Origin: Medicago truncatula
Taxonomy: Eukaryota; Streptophyta; Magnoliopsida; Fabales; Fabaceae
DNA length: 64,000 nucleotides
Assembly: GCF_003473485.1 (NCBI RefSeq)
Contig: NC_053045.1
Span: 40,280,494-40,344,493, forward strand
Direction of reading: 5' to 3'
Shown here piece by piece: positions 43,079 to 56,082 of this stretch (positions within the stretch are counted from its first letter, which is position 1; each line of letters begins with the position of its first letter). A program made the translations under genes and the position numbers. A model generated the notes under the pieces. It did no database searches and was not told where the DNA came from. It saw nothing but the letters and a program-made list of their open reading frames with translations.

Positions 43079-44772
43079 TTATGCAGTCCTCAGTGGTGGA
43101 GAAACCAATATCACGCCATCTCCCCTAACAAACAGGAATGGAACTGTCCGCTTTGTAGTCTGCAATCAGAAGAAAAACAAAAATCATCCAAGGAAAAGTA
43201 TCTTCAAAATAAATGAAGCAAGTGTAGCTTTTTTTTTTTATAGACCATTTTGATGGTTGGTGCAGATTGGAGATTGTAAATATGCATGTAGTATACAATA
43301 GATATGAACAAAATTCCAAAGATGATCCTTTTCTTATCTGGGATGTAGTGTACTACTGTTTAGGGAAAGACAATTTTCTTTAAAACGATAGAAACTTGGT
43401 CAAACAAATAACCAGGTCACAAGTTAGTAGATATCACAGTTCTGAAAAAATAAGGTCAATAGTTGAAAGAAAAGGCCAGTAATCTAATCTAAAAAATAGC
43501 AAGACACGTATCTAGCTTTTACTATCATGCTCATCAATGAGCACTGCATCTGGGTTTAGTTGTTTAACAAAGACGTTTCCACAACCAAATTTTATTCAAA
43601 AGTTTCTCCTTCGGCTTTGTTTGGGAATCACGATGGGAAGGGATTTGGGCAGAGGGGATTGAAGTGGAGGGAAAGAAAGGAGAATCCTTCAACTTGATAG
43701 GGAGAGTGTTTCTAGCTGAGACGTGAAATCTTATAACTAATATTCTGTTTATGTTGAGAGTATTATAAAATGAGGGGAATGCTTTGGAGAATTTTTCAAG
43801 GTCAACCAAAACACTCCAAAGCCCTCCGCTATTTCAATTTTTGAGTTCCTCAAATTGGAGAATTTTAGTTTATGAAGAAAAATAAACCGCAATGCAAGGC
43901 TAGAGACTATCCTCCTTTCCTCTCCCCCTCCCTTCCCCAGCTAACTCTCAGTCAAAGTCTTAGAACAAGGGAAACAATATGGAGAACTGTCCAAAGCTCA
44001 TCCCCGAATTGTTGGGCTTTGGTTCTATGAAGAAAATAAACCCCATGCAAGGTGGGGAGACTATCCTCTCTTCCGCTCACTTCTCCTCCTTCCTGCCCCT
44101 CTTAACCTATAGCACCATCACTTCAGTTTGAAGGTGTGTCTGGTAGCTGACATACGTGGTTACATTCAATAATTATTACTTGCATAAACATGTCAGTGTC
44201 ATGTCCAGTGAAGCGTCAATACTTCAGATTTAAGGTGTGTCTGGTATCATACATCTATATGGTTACATTCAATAATTATTAGGCCTAATTATTACTAATG
44301 TCGACATGTAGTATAAAGTGCCGTGTATATGCATGTGTCAATTCTTCATAACTCTTAACTAACAATCAAAACCTTAAAACACCTTACAAACTATAATAAT
44401 CTTTTATCAAACTAAAAAGCAATCAATCACAGATACTACCCTCAACAATGCTTTTTAATTAGCTATGATTCGGATTATGACTTACCCTGACAATTTCTTC
44501 ATATGTCTCATCATCAATTTCAACAGTTGTAACAATTTCTTCAACATCACCAAGAATCATATTAAGATGTTGATCATAAGCCTACAAATTGAAATCAAAC
44601 ACTGAAAAAAGTGTGAAAGAAAAAAGAGATGAAAGGAAGCATAAGAAATTACATGAAGTTTTCCACGAAGCTCTCTATCAGAACGGAGTTTAACGTAGAT
44701 ACGTTCGTCGAGACTCAGCCTTATCAGATCCAAAGGCTCCTTCACTGCGCTTTCTTCCTCTGTCCCCGCCAT
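43079..44772 (-). CDS. LSM3: LSm3, Sm-like protein of the U6 snRNP and mRNA decay ring
   Basis: Three exons: 44772-44653, 44581-44486 and 43159-43079, GT-AG, coding 98 residues, the usual length. The Sm1 motif is [20 protein letters not shown]...[13 protein letters not shown] and the Sm2 motif is [16 protein letters not shown]. Family knowledge: LSm3 is one subunit of the LSm2-8 ring that binds the U6 snRNA 3' end in the nucleus and of the LSm1-7 ring that promotes mRNA decapping in the cytoplasm. Intron 2 (43160-44485) is long and contains GACACTT-type repeats near 44126-44340. The 5' side faces ASNSD1 with a tRNA gene between them. Confidence 0.97.
44126..44340 (+). repeat. Two GACACTT-type repeat fragments in LSM3 intron 2
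   Basis: AAGGTGTGTCTGGTA followed by TGGTTACATTCAATAATTAT occurs twice (about 44132 and 44231). The surrounding TGTCAGTGTCATGTCCAGTG and AATGTCGACATG tie it to the MITE family at 24811 and 45231. The second may be nested in or partly duplicated from the first. Confidence 0.4.
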
Positions 44773-44898
44773 TCTTCTTCTTCTTCTTTCTCAAATACCA
44801 GATAGATTCACAATGAAACCCTAATAAATAAATAAACCATCACAAATTTATTTGTTTAAAAAATAAAAATAAAAATATATTATTTTTAAAATAGATAT

Positions 44899-44904
44899 AA
44901 AAAA
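44899..44904 (-). terminator. Pol III terminator of the tRNA-Thr gene
   Basis: Six T residues on the minus strand start five bases after the mature tRNA 3' end. Confidence 0.85.
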
Positions 44905-44909
44905 GAAGT

Positions 44910-44981
44910 AGCTCCCGGCGAGGATCGAACTCGCGACCTTTCGCTTACGAAGCGAACGCACTACCACTATGCTACGGAAGC
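44910..44981 (-). tRNA. trnT-CGU: tRNA-Thr, anticodon CGT
   Basis: On the minus strand the gene starts GCTTCCGTAGCATAGTGGTA and folds into a full cloverleaf. The acceptor stem GCTTCCG pairs with CGGGAGC (one G-U). The anticodon arm is TTCGC-TTCGTAA-GCGAA with anticodon CGT in the middle. The T arm is GCGAG-TTCGATC-CTCGC, and the discriminator base is T. It has no intron. A Pol III T6 terminator follows at once. It lies within the 334 bp between the divergent LSM3 and ASNSD1 start codons, 138 bp upstream of the LSM3 ATG on the same strand. All stems are intact, so it should be functional. Confidence 0.97.
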
Positions 44982-45106
44982 AACCATGTCCAAGGAGCAA
45001 TAAATAATTATTTTAAAAAATGAAAACAAGCTAGGAGCAAATTAAGCCGTCAAAAACCCTACAAAAACCACATTCCTCACGGAAAAGCTTTGAAGCAGAA
45101 ACGAAG

Positions 45107-45364
45107 ATGTGTGGAATTGCATTGACCGTCTCAGGCATTCGAATTAACATCTCCTCTCTCCCATTCGACTCAACTTCCCTAAATCGCCAATCCGAAAATG
45201 TAAGTTAATGAAGTTAGTTCTAATCTTTGTATCTCCGACACTTCTGATTGAACGCGTGTCTATGTCTACATGTATGATTATTGATTACATTCAATTAATT
45301 CATTTTCTCAAATTATTATCGGTGTCTGAGTGCCTCAATTAACACCATAATTTTTCTTTTACTT

Positions 45365-45404
<40 letters not shown>

Positions 45405-48400
45405 TACTGTGTGATTTGGTGCAGTTGTTGATTTCTTTAGATGACCTGAAAGAAGCTCTGCGGAGAAGAGGTCCTGATAGCTTGGGTGTGAAGAAAGTTA
45501 CTCTGCAACACAATGAAAAACAAATCTCATCCTTTATAGAACACGACGAAACGTTATTGTGTTCGGCAAATGAAGATAGCAACGGAGAACTTCATTTCAT
45601 CGGTGCAACTTTGCAGCTTAGGGGAACCGTTCCGCTTGTTCAGCCTTTAGTGGATGCTTCTCGAAACATTCTCGTCTATAATGGTATTTTCTGCCACTGC
45701 CTCTGATTTTAGATTGTGTTGTGTTGTGTTGTGTTGTGTTGTGTTGTGTTGTGTTGTGTTTTGTTGCTGCGATAGAACACTTAATTGTTTTTGCATTGTT
45801 ATGATTGTACAATAGGGATAGATTCGTTATTAGTGCTTAATGTTTGTGCTATTTGATGTGCGAAAGTTGAAACATAGTTATAAATTGTGGTCTGCAACTT
45901 CAATTCTAGTTGTATCGGCCACATTTTATCATAGTATCGAGTTTTGCAGCATAACTGCAACTGCAATTTAGAACCATGTTGTGAAATGTCTATCTCTTTG
46001 TGTGAAAGGTTTGCAATAAGATGTTTTCGATTTTATTTTTTTTGTTATGTTCTTTAGGTGAGATTTTCGGAGGACTTCAACTTGCTAGTGATTGCAATGA
46101 TGCCGAATTTCTTATGCAGACTCTTGGGAATTGTTGCTCCTGTGGTTCTTGTTTGACCGGTAACTGTGTTAAATGCGGGAAAGGTTCTATAACAGATGTT
46201 CTTTCTACAATTAAAGGACCATGGGCTATCATCTATTGGCAGGTAACTCCAAGTGGTAAGTTTCTCTGTGTTCAAATTTATAGTAATTATTCGCTTTCTT
46301 TGTGGGGTCATAAGTGGTAGTGGAACTTTCTTTTTCTATTGCAGGATAGTTCAAGGACCCTTTGGTTTGGCCGAGATGCATTTGGTAGGCGGAGCCTTCT
46401 TGTTCACTGGCCTACAGAAGATGATTCAACTTTTCTTCTTTCTTCTGTATCGCCAGTTGCTCCAGATCAGCAGGCCACTGGTATGTAATACATGAAATTG
46501 GAATGGGACAACTACTGGTGTCTTGCTCTGATGGTTCAATTTCTGTGAAATGGAGTGACCTGAATAGAGCCTATTGTCATTTACTAAAAAAGCGTACAGT
46601 TATTATAATTTGTGCTAGCCAGAATGTACTACGTAAACTATGTACTAATTATCATTTTGACATCGGTCGATATGTCGTTATGAGAAAAAAAAAACAAGAA
46701 AGTGTATGTTTGTAGGATATTTCTTGCCTCTTTAATTGACGCTACTTATCTCAAGAATTTCATTGGCCTCAAAATTTTGCATTGATTAGCCACCGATAAG
46801 CTTTCACACCATATTTTGTAATAGTCTTCAAAATGCAATACCCGTAGCTTTAAGATCATAGCCCTGCTACTAGTTGATGGGAACTTGGTATCTTATCTTG
46901 CTAATGGAATAAGGAAGTTCCCTGATTATAGAACAACAATGCATAGTTTTGAGGGGTCGTTCATCCCTGCCCTAAGGCCTCAGCACTTTTTCAAATCAAT
47001 AGATAGTCTCCTTCTATCCCTTCCTCTTATATATATATATACAGCATGGCCTGCCTCTCTTACTATCTCAGACACAATTGATCATATCTTACTCACCACT
47101 CTAAGTCCCCCAACGAATAGACCTGTTGTTATAACAATTAGACTTACTAATATTAATGTGCTGCAGAAAACGAAGCTCATAATGGAATTGAAAATCGTAG
47201 TTACTGGGAAGAGCTACCATGTGGAGTATATAGTATGCACGTGGATGCTTCGAATTCAAACGGATTTCTGGTTGGCGAAGTTCAGATACATGAATATACA
47301 AACTCAACATTGAAGGAACTTATCAAGTGGGAGAGAATTTCCGTTGTACCAAGCTCGGAAAACTTGCAGACATTCTGCCCTAAGTTTTCTAGGGGGCAAC
47401 AAGATGTACATTCAGCTTCTTTAGAGACAGTTCCATGCGAAGCAGGTTATTACTACGGGATAGTACCATAATGCTCCATTTATCAATTTATTTATTTATC
47501 CAAATACATAATTGACAATCCCATACATTTTGGTACCTTTAGCATTAATTCACAGTTCTGTCGTATCCCTTAAGTTTTTGACAATCTCTGTCTTTATTAA
47601 GCAGGCTCAACTCAAAATTCAATTCCAATGCGAGCTCATATGTTGCTAAATGTTTTAAAGGAATCTGTGATACGACGTACGTCATTGTATACTATCTATC
47701 AGGTAAGCAACTTAGTTGAAATTGGATGACAAATCTTGTACGTATACCTCTATTTTTGGCTAACATCAAAGGTATTATGTATTGTCATCAGTTTGTATGA
47801 TGTTAATAAGATGTTTTCAACTTTGGGGATATCAAATAGTTTGTGATTGAGTAATAAAATAAAGTTTTGCGATTAATAATTCAAGACTCGAAATTGAATC
47901 TTACATTAAATTATTTATTAGCTTCATTATTCCACGACTCAAACTTGCGGGTCTGGGACCTTCTTAGTCACTCGACAACAACTTCAACTGTTGCATCATG
48001 GTTACTGTTTGTATGTGTATAAAAAGTAAAAATAAAATCGAAGAAAAAGTGATACATGCAAGTGAATGATAGAGATGGCTAAAAGACAAGAGAGGGGGTA
48101 TTGCACAGGAACGATGGGAAGTGGAGAGAAAAAAAGAAAGAGTTGTATTCTTTAATGAGTTTTATTTTTATCTTTATAATAATCATCTGCGCAAGTTATA
48201 AGTCATTGTATTTTTTATTTATATAACAAAAAATTTAATCTGTTTCTTGAAATTTCAAAAAACGATGTGAATACTGGAAAACTTCCAAAAGTTTCGTTAC
48301 TAGAGATAATGCATATTTTAAGTATGCTCAACCAAATATTTCAAAGTCTGGTACAACAATACTAAGTTCTGAAACAAATAATCATAAGTTTCAAGTGTTT

Positions 48401-51400
48401 CCCATATGCAAACTGTAACTAAACGTGTTCACCAACCTTTTGTGTTTGGCATATTTGGAAATTCTAATAATTGAATTTGGAATTTCTATTATATGTTTTG
48501 TAGGGATTTATATGCCATTTGTTCTTTGATGGCATTACCTTTAGATTCTTTAACGACATTTTATTTATTCTAGACCTGATCTTGTTTTCCTTCAGTAGAT
48601 TTCTTTTATATTTGTCATGACTCTTTGGAATTGATTGCATAGGCAGTGATATCTGGTATCAAACAAGAGAAATTTGTTCCTGTTGCAATTCTTTTCTCTG
48701 GTGGGCTGGATTCTATGATACTTGCAGCATTACTGGATCAATGCCTGGATCCCACTTGTGAGTGCTCCCTATAAGCTCAAGTTACCTTCTTCTATCTTGA
48801 TTATTCTACAGTCTTGAATAGTTATGTCATGAACTAACTGTCAACAGGTTTAATGTTTGCAAATGCTATGCATCTGTAACTGTTATTTATTAATTGAGCG
48901 CTGCTAGCGACAATCGCTCACACAGACGCTGACAAACACTCACCCATACAGCTATGCCATGTATCCCATTTTTTTAGTGAGTGAACAGGCAACCGGCATT
49001 GCTCCTATCACAAACAGCACATTTTCACCAAGTGCTTTGAACTCTCTCTCTCTCTCTCTCTCTGTCAAAACATAAGTTGAAATCATCAGCGACCAGATCC
49101 CCCTCTCTCTCAATCTCCCACACCTCCGGTCACAACCTAGCTATCCTGCCACTCCATTAAGCCACCACCTCTCCTGACCTGACCATCACATGCCCCCAAA
49201 ACCCGTACGTTTCATGACTACCCATCTATCCAATTTAACAACCCTTAAAAGTTGTGTTGAAAAAAAAAACAATCCTTCAAAATTAGATGCACACACACAA
49301 AATTCCACTTAACATACGCACACCATCCTCGTCTCCACCAAGGAAAATAATAGAACTAGCTTCAAGAAGTTGTTTTTTTTACAAAAGCTTCAAGAAGTTT
49401 AAATGTCCTCAAAATATAGTTTATTTTTTGTTTTTGAAAAAGGCATTCTGGAAACATAGTAATTGATACGATTATTAAAAGAATGTAGATATATATTGCA
49501 AGTGCTGCTAGAATTCTATGAGGTAGGATTTTTTGTCTTAGAACAAGTATATATTATAAAAATAAAAATAAAGAGAAAAAGAAGATGATATTCTTGTGTA
49601 GTTTCGCAGATACTAATGACTGAAGAGATGGAGGCGTAAAAAAGGGGGGCCTTTATATTTTTTAATTATAAAAAGTAGAAAGAAAAAGAAAAAGAAAAGC
49701 TTTTAACGGAGAGAACCGGTTAACAGGTGAAGAACTTTAAAAAATGGGTGACGTGGCGCGGCAATTGAGCGAGTGTTTGTAAGCAACTGTTAGAGCATCT
49801 GTCCCTAGCAGTTCTCTTATTAATTAGGATAATTTGAACTGCTATTAATTAGGATAATAAACTACAATCAATGTATATGATAGTTGCAGATTTATAGGGC
49901 TGAAAATCAATGTAAATTTTATGTATATGATGATAATTCTCCCAGAGGAGGAACACACAGTTTCAGATCTAAACTTCAACTATATTAAAACCTTAAGCTG
50001 TTGGGTGAAGCACATGAATGATTTTTATCTAATATGTCCCCCTAACACAAGAGCCCTTTGGGCTTGAAGCATAGACAATGCACATGCTGAACCTTGAATC
50101 ATTATTTAGAAGAATGAGAGTAAGAAGGATCAAATTCTAGACTGCGTGGTCAATTGGTCATAGAGGCTTTGGTACCATGTCGCAAATCAACCATCCCATC
50201 CAAACCCAAAAGGTTAAGCCATTGGATTAAATCGTATGAATGGTATTATATGTAAAAGTTCCTTGTTTGGTGTTGAATAACCTAAAGTAGACCGGTTGAG
50301 TTCTTATAGTTTACATGTTTTATTTTAGGAACCTTTAGATGAGCCGAATGTCTAACCTTTTTTTAATTGACAGATGAAATTGATCTACTTACTGTAAGCT
50401 TTGATGGCGAGTTAGCTCCTGATAGAAAATCTGCCAAGACAGGGTTGAAAGAACTAAAACGAGTTGCACCGTCAAGACGGTATGAAATCCATGTTTACTT
50501 TATATATTTCTTGTTGCTTTTTTTTTTTTTTTTTTTAAATAAAAAAATCTTTTCTTAAATTTTGAATTTGAATTTTTTTCTTCCTTTCAATGTTAAATTG
50601 TTGTGTATGAAAATGAAGTCTCTTAAGACAGTGTATATTGAGTAATTTATGCCATATGATATTGAATTTTATCTATTTTGTTTTTGATGAAAATATTGAA
50701 AAGAGACGAAATATTGCACTTATTACCATATTGGATATATCTGCCATAAAATTTTCCTGCTGAATTCTAAGATGCATATATTTTCATTGTTAGAGGCATT
50801 GAAAGTGGTCTGAGACATGCATTTCTTGTATGATTAATGACATGATTTGACAATTGACATGTAAATTTTGTTCAATCATTGGGTGAAATTACTGCATAGA
50901 TTTGTAAGTTGGCGGGAAATATGTATAATAATTGACCCATTCTTTTAAAATGTCTTGACATAATTCATACCTTCATTCAGTGCTTTGCAAACATCTTGCA
51001 ATGCGTCTAATAACAGATTTTGCTGTTTGTATGCGTTCATGGAAGAATATACTGGCATTAACATGAAATTTATGGCATCAAGCTTTATTTTCTAAAATAA
51101 CAAATCTATGTCAACAATGTTGTCAAGATCGCAACATGTAGGATCTTATGTTTTGCAGTCTTGGGTAGTATGTAAGATCCTAGTTATGACCGTACATGTT
51201 GTGATCTTGCTACCTGCTTCCTGTCTTAGTCAAGATATCGATCTTGACAACATTGTTCTATTGGACGTGTTTTATGTCGATATCTTTTATAGCATCGGTC
51301 ATGTTCAGCTGGTTAAAAGCATCTGTTGAAAGTGCAGGTGGAGACTCGTGGAGATTGATGCTGACTTGTCAGATTTGGTGTCTGAAACTAGTCATGTTAT

Positions 51401-53972
51401 GTCGCTTATAAATCCTGCCAACACCTACATGGTACTAATTAATCCTCAGATTGAAAAGCCCATAGCTATGTTTTCAAACACCTTGACATTATTTGATGAT
51501 TGGTTTGCTCATATCTTTTCAGGACCTTAACATTGGAATAGCTTTATGGCTCGCTTCTTGTGGTGATGGATGGGTGTCTGCAGATGATAATGATGACACT
51601 CATGCACGGATTAAGTACAAGTCCAATGCAAGGATTCTCCTTGTTGGTTCTGGTGCTGATGAACAGTGTGCTGGTTATGGGAGACATAGAACAAGTTTTA
51701 GACGTGGAAGGTATTATTACTATGGTAATGTTAATCATATTTTATGATTATACATATGTTTACAAGTTACAAGTGATAATATTCTGCTCTTTATATGTCT
51801 TGTTGAATACAACTTTCTTTTTCTTTTGTACATTAGCTTGGGTCCTGTAATTTTCAAGTTGTATGCATATGTTGGTGTAATTCCTTTCTTTCTTCACTTT
51901 AGCTGTGGCCAATTAAATTTTAGAAGATGTATATATAAATGCTAATCGATGTACCTTTCCACAGAAACGAAACATATGATGCAAATGAAACTACAATAAG
52001 AACCATACATAGTGTACAATCTATGGCTTTAATAAATTACCTCAGGTCTAATATGTTATTCAGCTCACTGTTTTTAAATAAAAATATTGATTAATCCCCT
52101 GATTTCTCGTCCAAAGGTACAAGCATCATTACTTTCATCCTAAATATTTTTTCCATCATTTTATTTTCTCAATTACTCAAAATGTCAGTCTTCCTTTGTT
52201 GGATTTGAGGAATGAGTGTAATGGAATCCTAATTTAGGGACTAATTTGAAGAGAGTTTCCATGATTGAGGGGCCTAATTGATGAATCTTACATCATCGAT
52301 AGAGACTAAATTGATAGCAGAAGTATTTTAAGGACCCAATTGACACCACTTGTATCTATGAACAACAACGTTAATAGGTTTTTTTTTTCTTTCGAAAATA
52401 TTAACCTGACTTAAAGTTTTTGAGTGATAGGTTGGAAGACTAATTGTATTTTATGTGGTATTTTGATATACTTCTACTTAGATAAAATTCTTTAAGTCAC
52501 CTTGGTGTTAACTTAATAGGACTGATTTGTGAACTATGACTACATGTGCATTATCTTTTAAAAGACTCTGACGGTATAATATGCCTTAATCAGTTGGCTG
52601 GGGCTAGATGAGGAAATGAAACTCGACATGCAAAGAATTTGGAAGAGAAATTTAGGGAGAGATGATAGATGTATTGCTGATAACGGGAAGGAGGTAATTG
52701 TTCAAATGATACCAAGAATCAATGCTGATCCCTAATTTGTTAATATCATAGTTACTTGTCATATTTTTTATTTGTTTTTCTCTTTAGGCTAGATTTCCAT
52801 TCTTGGATGAGGATGTTATAAGGGTTTTACTCAACATTCCATTGTGGGAGGTTGCAAACCTTGACCAACCTAGTGGCATCGGTGATAAAAAGATTTTAAG
52901 AGAGGTATTGTTGTTGACTGAGTGGTTTATTTATTTTCTACTGGTGTAAAGTGATTGATGTATCAATTTACATCTTGTCTGACCATTTATTGGCTGACTC
53001 GACAGCACTTTCTCAAGACCTTTTTCAATAACTTAACATCTTAACTCAGCTGATTCAAACTAGTGATCCAAATTTTTGGTAACATGCTCATATATCTTAA
53101 GAGTTATGAATGAATATAAGGACTTGAAGACAGTGCTGTTTCCTGAACTGAACTCATACTTGTGTTTCAAGTTTCATCAGAAAGAGCTCTATTTTATGGC
53201 GGGTTCTACTGTGGATCAGTTTATTTAATTGTCTGTGGTAGACCAGTTCTTGAAAATAACTTGAAATACCAACGATGAACGATGTCACCCCTTCGAAGTT
53301 GAAGTTCACGTTCTTCCATGTTCTCATGAGTGAGGCGGTGACCTGATTGGTGCCGGTTCGTCAAAAATAAAGGAAAACAAATATGCGTTGATTTTGGAGA
53401 CACTTATATTTGTTTTTCTTTGTTTTCTCCAAACTCGTACCAATCAGACCAATGTTTCACTCACTAGGATGAAGAGGACCATGAACTTCTACTTCCGACA
53501 AATACCGATGTATCATGAGTCGTTGTTGGAGTTTCTGGTGATTTTCAAGTGCCAGTACACCATGGACCGTTTGTCAAAGTGATCCACTATAGAATTTGCG
53601 ATATTTTATACATGCCCTTCAATTTTACCAAAATAAAACCCTTTTCTGTCTGAAGATCCAACATAGAAAATGGACTCCCAAACTTAAATCTCATGGTCAA
53701 TATATTTTCTGAAGGTTGCACAATTGCTTGGTTTATATGAAGCAGCGGTTCTTCCCAAACGGGCAATCCAGGTGTGCACTCCAAAACTTTACACTTCAAA
53801 ATGTTGCTTTACAACTCTTTTGCACAGTGATTGATTTGTCTTTGATGTATTGGTGTAGTTTGGTTCTAGAATTGCGAGGGAATCAAATCGGAAGAATTTT
53901 GGAAGTAATCGAGCAGCAAATCAGGCGTCTGCAGGCAGTGTAAGGATTTGTCGGAAATCAAATTTTGGTTGA
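45107..53972 (+). CDS. ASNSD1: Asparagine synthetase domain-containing protein 1 homologue
   Basis: Fourteen exons: 45107-45199, 45425-45683, 46058-46242, 46345-46480, 47167-47445, 47605-47702, 48643-48757, 50374-50479, 51338-51431, 51523-51710, 52594-52693, 52788-52904, 53715-53771 and 53859-53972. All are GT-AG with closed phases, giving 646 residues, near the length of animal ASNSD1. It starts [10 protein letters not shown]: Cys2 is the N-terminal nucleophile of class II glutamine amidotransferases, after Met removal. [11 protein letters not shown] and [14 protein letters not shown] continue that domain. Residues 365-374 ([10 protein letters not shown]) are the ATP-pyrophosphatase P-loop, and [17 protein letters not shown] (about 494-510) is the synthetase GxGADE motif. 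Family knowledge: ASNSD1 is widely conserved but its reaction is unproven; it is not classical asparagine synthetase. The amidotransferase part carries a Cys-rich insertion at 143-157. Intron 7 hosts a 921-bp transposon. Confidence 0.94.
45231..45335 (+). mobile_element. GACACTT-family MITE in ASNSD1 intron 1
   Basis: CCGACACTTCTGATTGAACG, then GATTACATTCAATTAATTC and TTATTATCGGTGTCTGAGTG match the order of motifs in the copies at 24811-24964 and 9668-9801. Ends approximate. Confidence 0.5.
45369..45403 (+). repeat. Poly-T tract in the 3' part of ASNSD1 intron 1
   Basis: A T run of about 34 bases some 20 bp before the intron 1 acceptor; it may serve as, or perturb, the polypyrimidine tract. 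Confidence 0.85.
45714..45760 (+). repeat. TGTTG pentanucleotide microsatellite in ASNSD1 intron 2
   Basis: About nine units of TTGTG/TGTTG directly after the exon 2 donor region, ending TTTTGTTG. Confidence 0.9.
48896..49816. mobile_element. Non-autonomous Mutator-like element in ASNSD1 intron 7
   Basis: The left end GAGCGCTGCTAGCGACAATC and the inverted right end GAGAACTGCTAGGGACAGAT, with ACAAACACTC further in, form diverged terminal repeats of about 50 bp. A perfect 9-bp duplication, TTATTAATT, flanks it at 48887-48895 and 49817-49825. The interior has a CT microsatellite (near 49045) and no transposase. It lies well away from the splice sites. Confidence 0.78.
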
Positions 53973-56082
53973 TTCTTTTTTCTCTGGGCATGTCGGACTC
54001 ATCTTTTTGGCATGAAAATGAATGTGACTATATCTAAAAAAAATTATATATGAATTGGATTGGAACTACTTTATATATATTATGCCTGGTGCTACTATAC
54101 TGCTTTTGACCGAAGGGATTTGTTTATTTATCAGCTTAAAGGAAATTAAGCTCTCACTCTCGCTTGTCAACAACCACTTTGTTGAATAGTACATGTAATT
54201 TTTGGCAGGTGTTCATATTTCAAACTTACCTAAATTGAAACCACAAACTGATCTAAAATAATCGAAAACCATACAAAACTGAATATTTTTTAATGTTTTG
54301 GATATCCATTTTGTGAAAATTGTTCGAATTCCTTTGTCAAAACAGAACCAAATTGCATCTAAGAATCAAACTCGGATTTTGTCAAACGATTTGCATTTTG
54401 GTGGAGCTCATTAACCACTTGAGTACAATCATTTGGTTGCCCTGAAACATGAATTTAGTATCTTTCTCTAAATATGAGATTTTAATCATTTGTTCGACAA
54501 GTTTTAGGATTTTTTCCTCACATATTTTATGACGAATTATTTACAATAATGATTTCAATTATATTTGATGACGTGACATTGCTGATTTGGAAAATAAACA
54601 TGAATTTATTTTCAATTTCGTTGATCAAATTTGAACATATTCTTTTGTAAACCATTTTTCTGGTTCAAATCAGCAAAGCAAGACTATTAAATGTATATGC
54701 ATATTGTACTAATATATCATTCATTGATTTTTAATTTTTTTAGTAATACATGTTAGTTTAATTTAATGTTTTTATTTTTTTACTATGAACATCAAACATA
54801 ATACATTTTTATTCCATAATGTTAATTTTTAGTCATCAAACATGTCACTTTATGGTGGCTTTATAATTTTAGTATAAATATAATATTTTCCAACTTAATT
54901 AACCTAAATTAAATTAAATTTAAACCACATTCAATTATGTGATTCCGATAAAAAAAATTCTAAAAGAGATCATCCAAACTAAATCGTGTATGATTGTAAT
55001 ATTTATATTTGATGATATTTTTCCTCAAAGCCAATTCATGTTGCACCTCGAACATCGATAGTGTTAAGTATTAATGACTAATCTTTGCGGGAAAAGTTGG
55101 TTGGTTGGCCACTTTAAGTGAGATATTCTCTTCCGATTATATTTTTCTCCGTTCCCATGTCTAAGAAGAGTCTTTGCTTAAATTATCCTACTTCAGTTCT
55201 ACTAGAGCTAATTGTAATACTATAACAATTGTGATTTTGATAATAAAAAAACAAGATAACAATTGTGATTAATTGTTGGTAAAGATAAAGAATCAATGTT
55301 ATGAATTTTTAAATTTAACATTGTAATTACAATTTATTCCTTAATTAAATCACATCTAAATGTTTTAAAGATTCAGATATAGCATTTTAACTTAAACAAA
55401 ATAAAAAAAGATGGATGGAACTCTTATTAACATATATCAATGCATTACCCTTTGTTAACTATGGATGTAGTGTTTGACCAAACCAGTAGTGAATTTCACG
55501 TCTTTTTTAAACTTGTAGGCAAGGCTGCATATAATTATGAAGACTGAATATTTATTTACTCTTACCTGTCCAAAACCCATGTAAGATTCAGTAGTGAATG
55601 TGAATGTGTTTGGGAGAAACGTGGTAAATGATTGTAAATATATCAGTGTCTTTTCCAGCAAAACCATGTCCATTTTTTACATCCTAATTATATATAACTT
55701 CTTTAATAATAAGATTAAATTATAATTCCTTCAGAAAAAAAAAAGATTAAATTATAAGAAACCTTTTATATCCTCTAAAAAAAACACTATAAGAATATTC
55801 ATGAGAAATCAATAATAGATAAAAAAGAAAGGGGTACATTTTCTATTATAAAATTGTAGGTAAGACACCTACTCAAAGTACAAAAACGCAATGAAAATTC
55901 TAAAGAAGTTAATACCAAGTGATCAACAAGATCTTATTATGCTTCAAAAGCCCCAGTTATTCTCTTTTTCACCCTGTTACAAAATACCTAGCTCATCTTG
56001 CTGAGGAATTTCACAGGGGAAATCTAGTTACATACATATATAACTTAAAAAGAATGCAGAGTTTGCTTCAACCATTGATGAG
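53973..56082. other. Intergenic, convergent between ASNSD1 and SKS gene 1
   Basis: AT-rich. The first about 150 bases are probable ASNSD1 3' UTR, and the last about 200 the 3' UTR of the minus-strand SKS gene. Nothing else recognised; short open frames here are AT-rich and have no domain. Confidence 0.55.

Noticed and set aside
45316-45582. 88-codon minus-strand frame with a poly-Lys run
   Set aside because: The Lys run is the intron 1 poly-T tract read antisense and the rest is antisense ASNSD1 exon 2.
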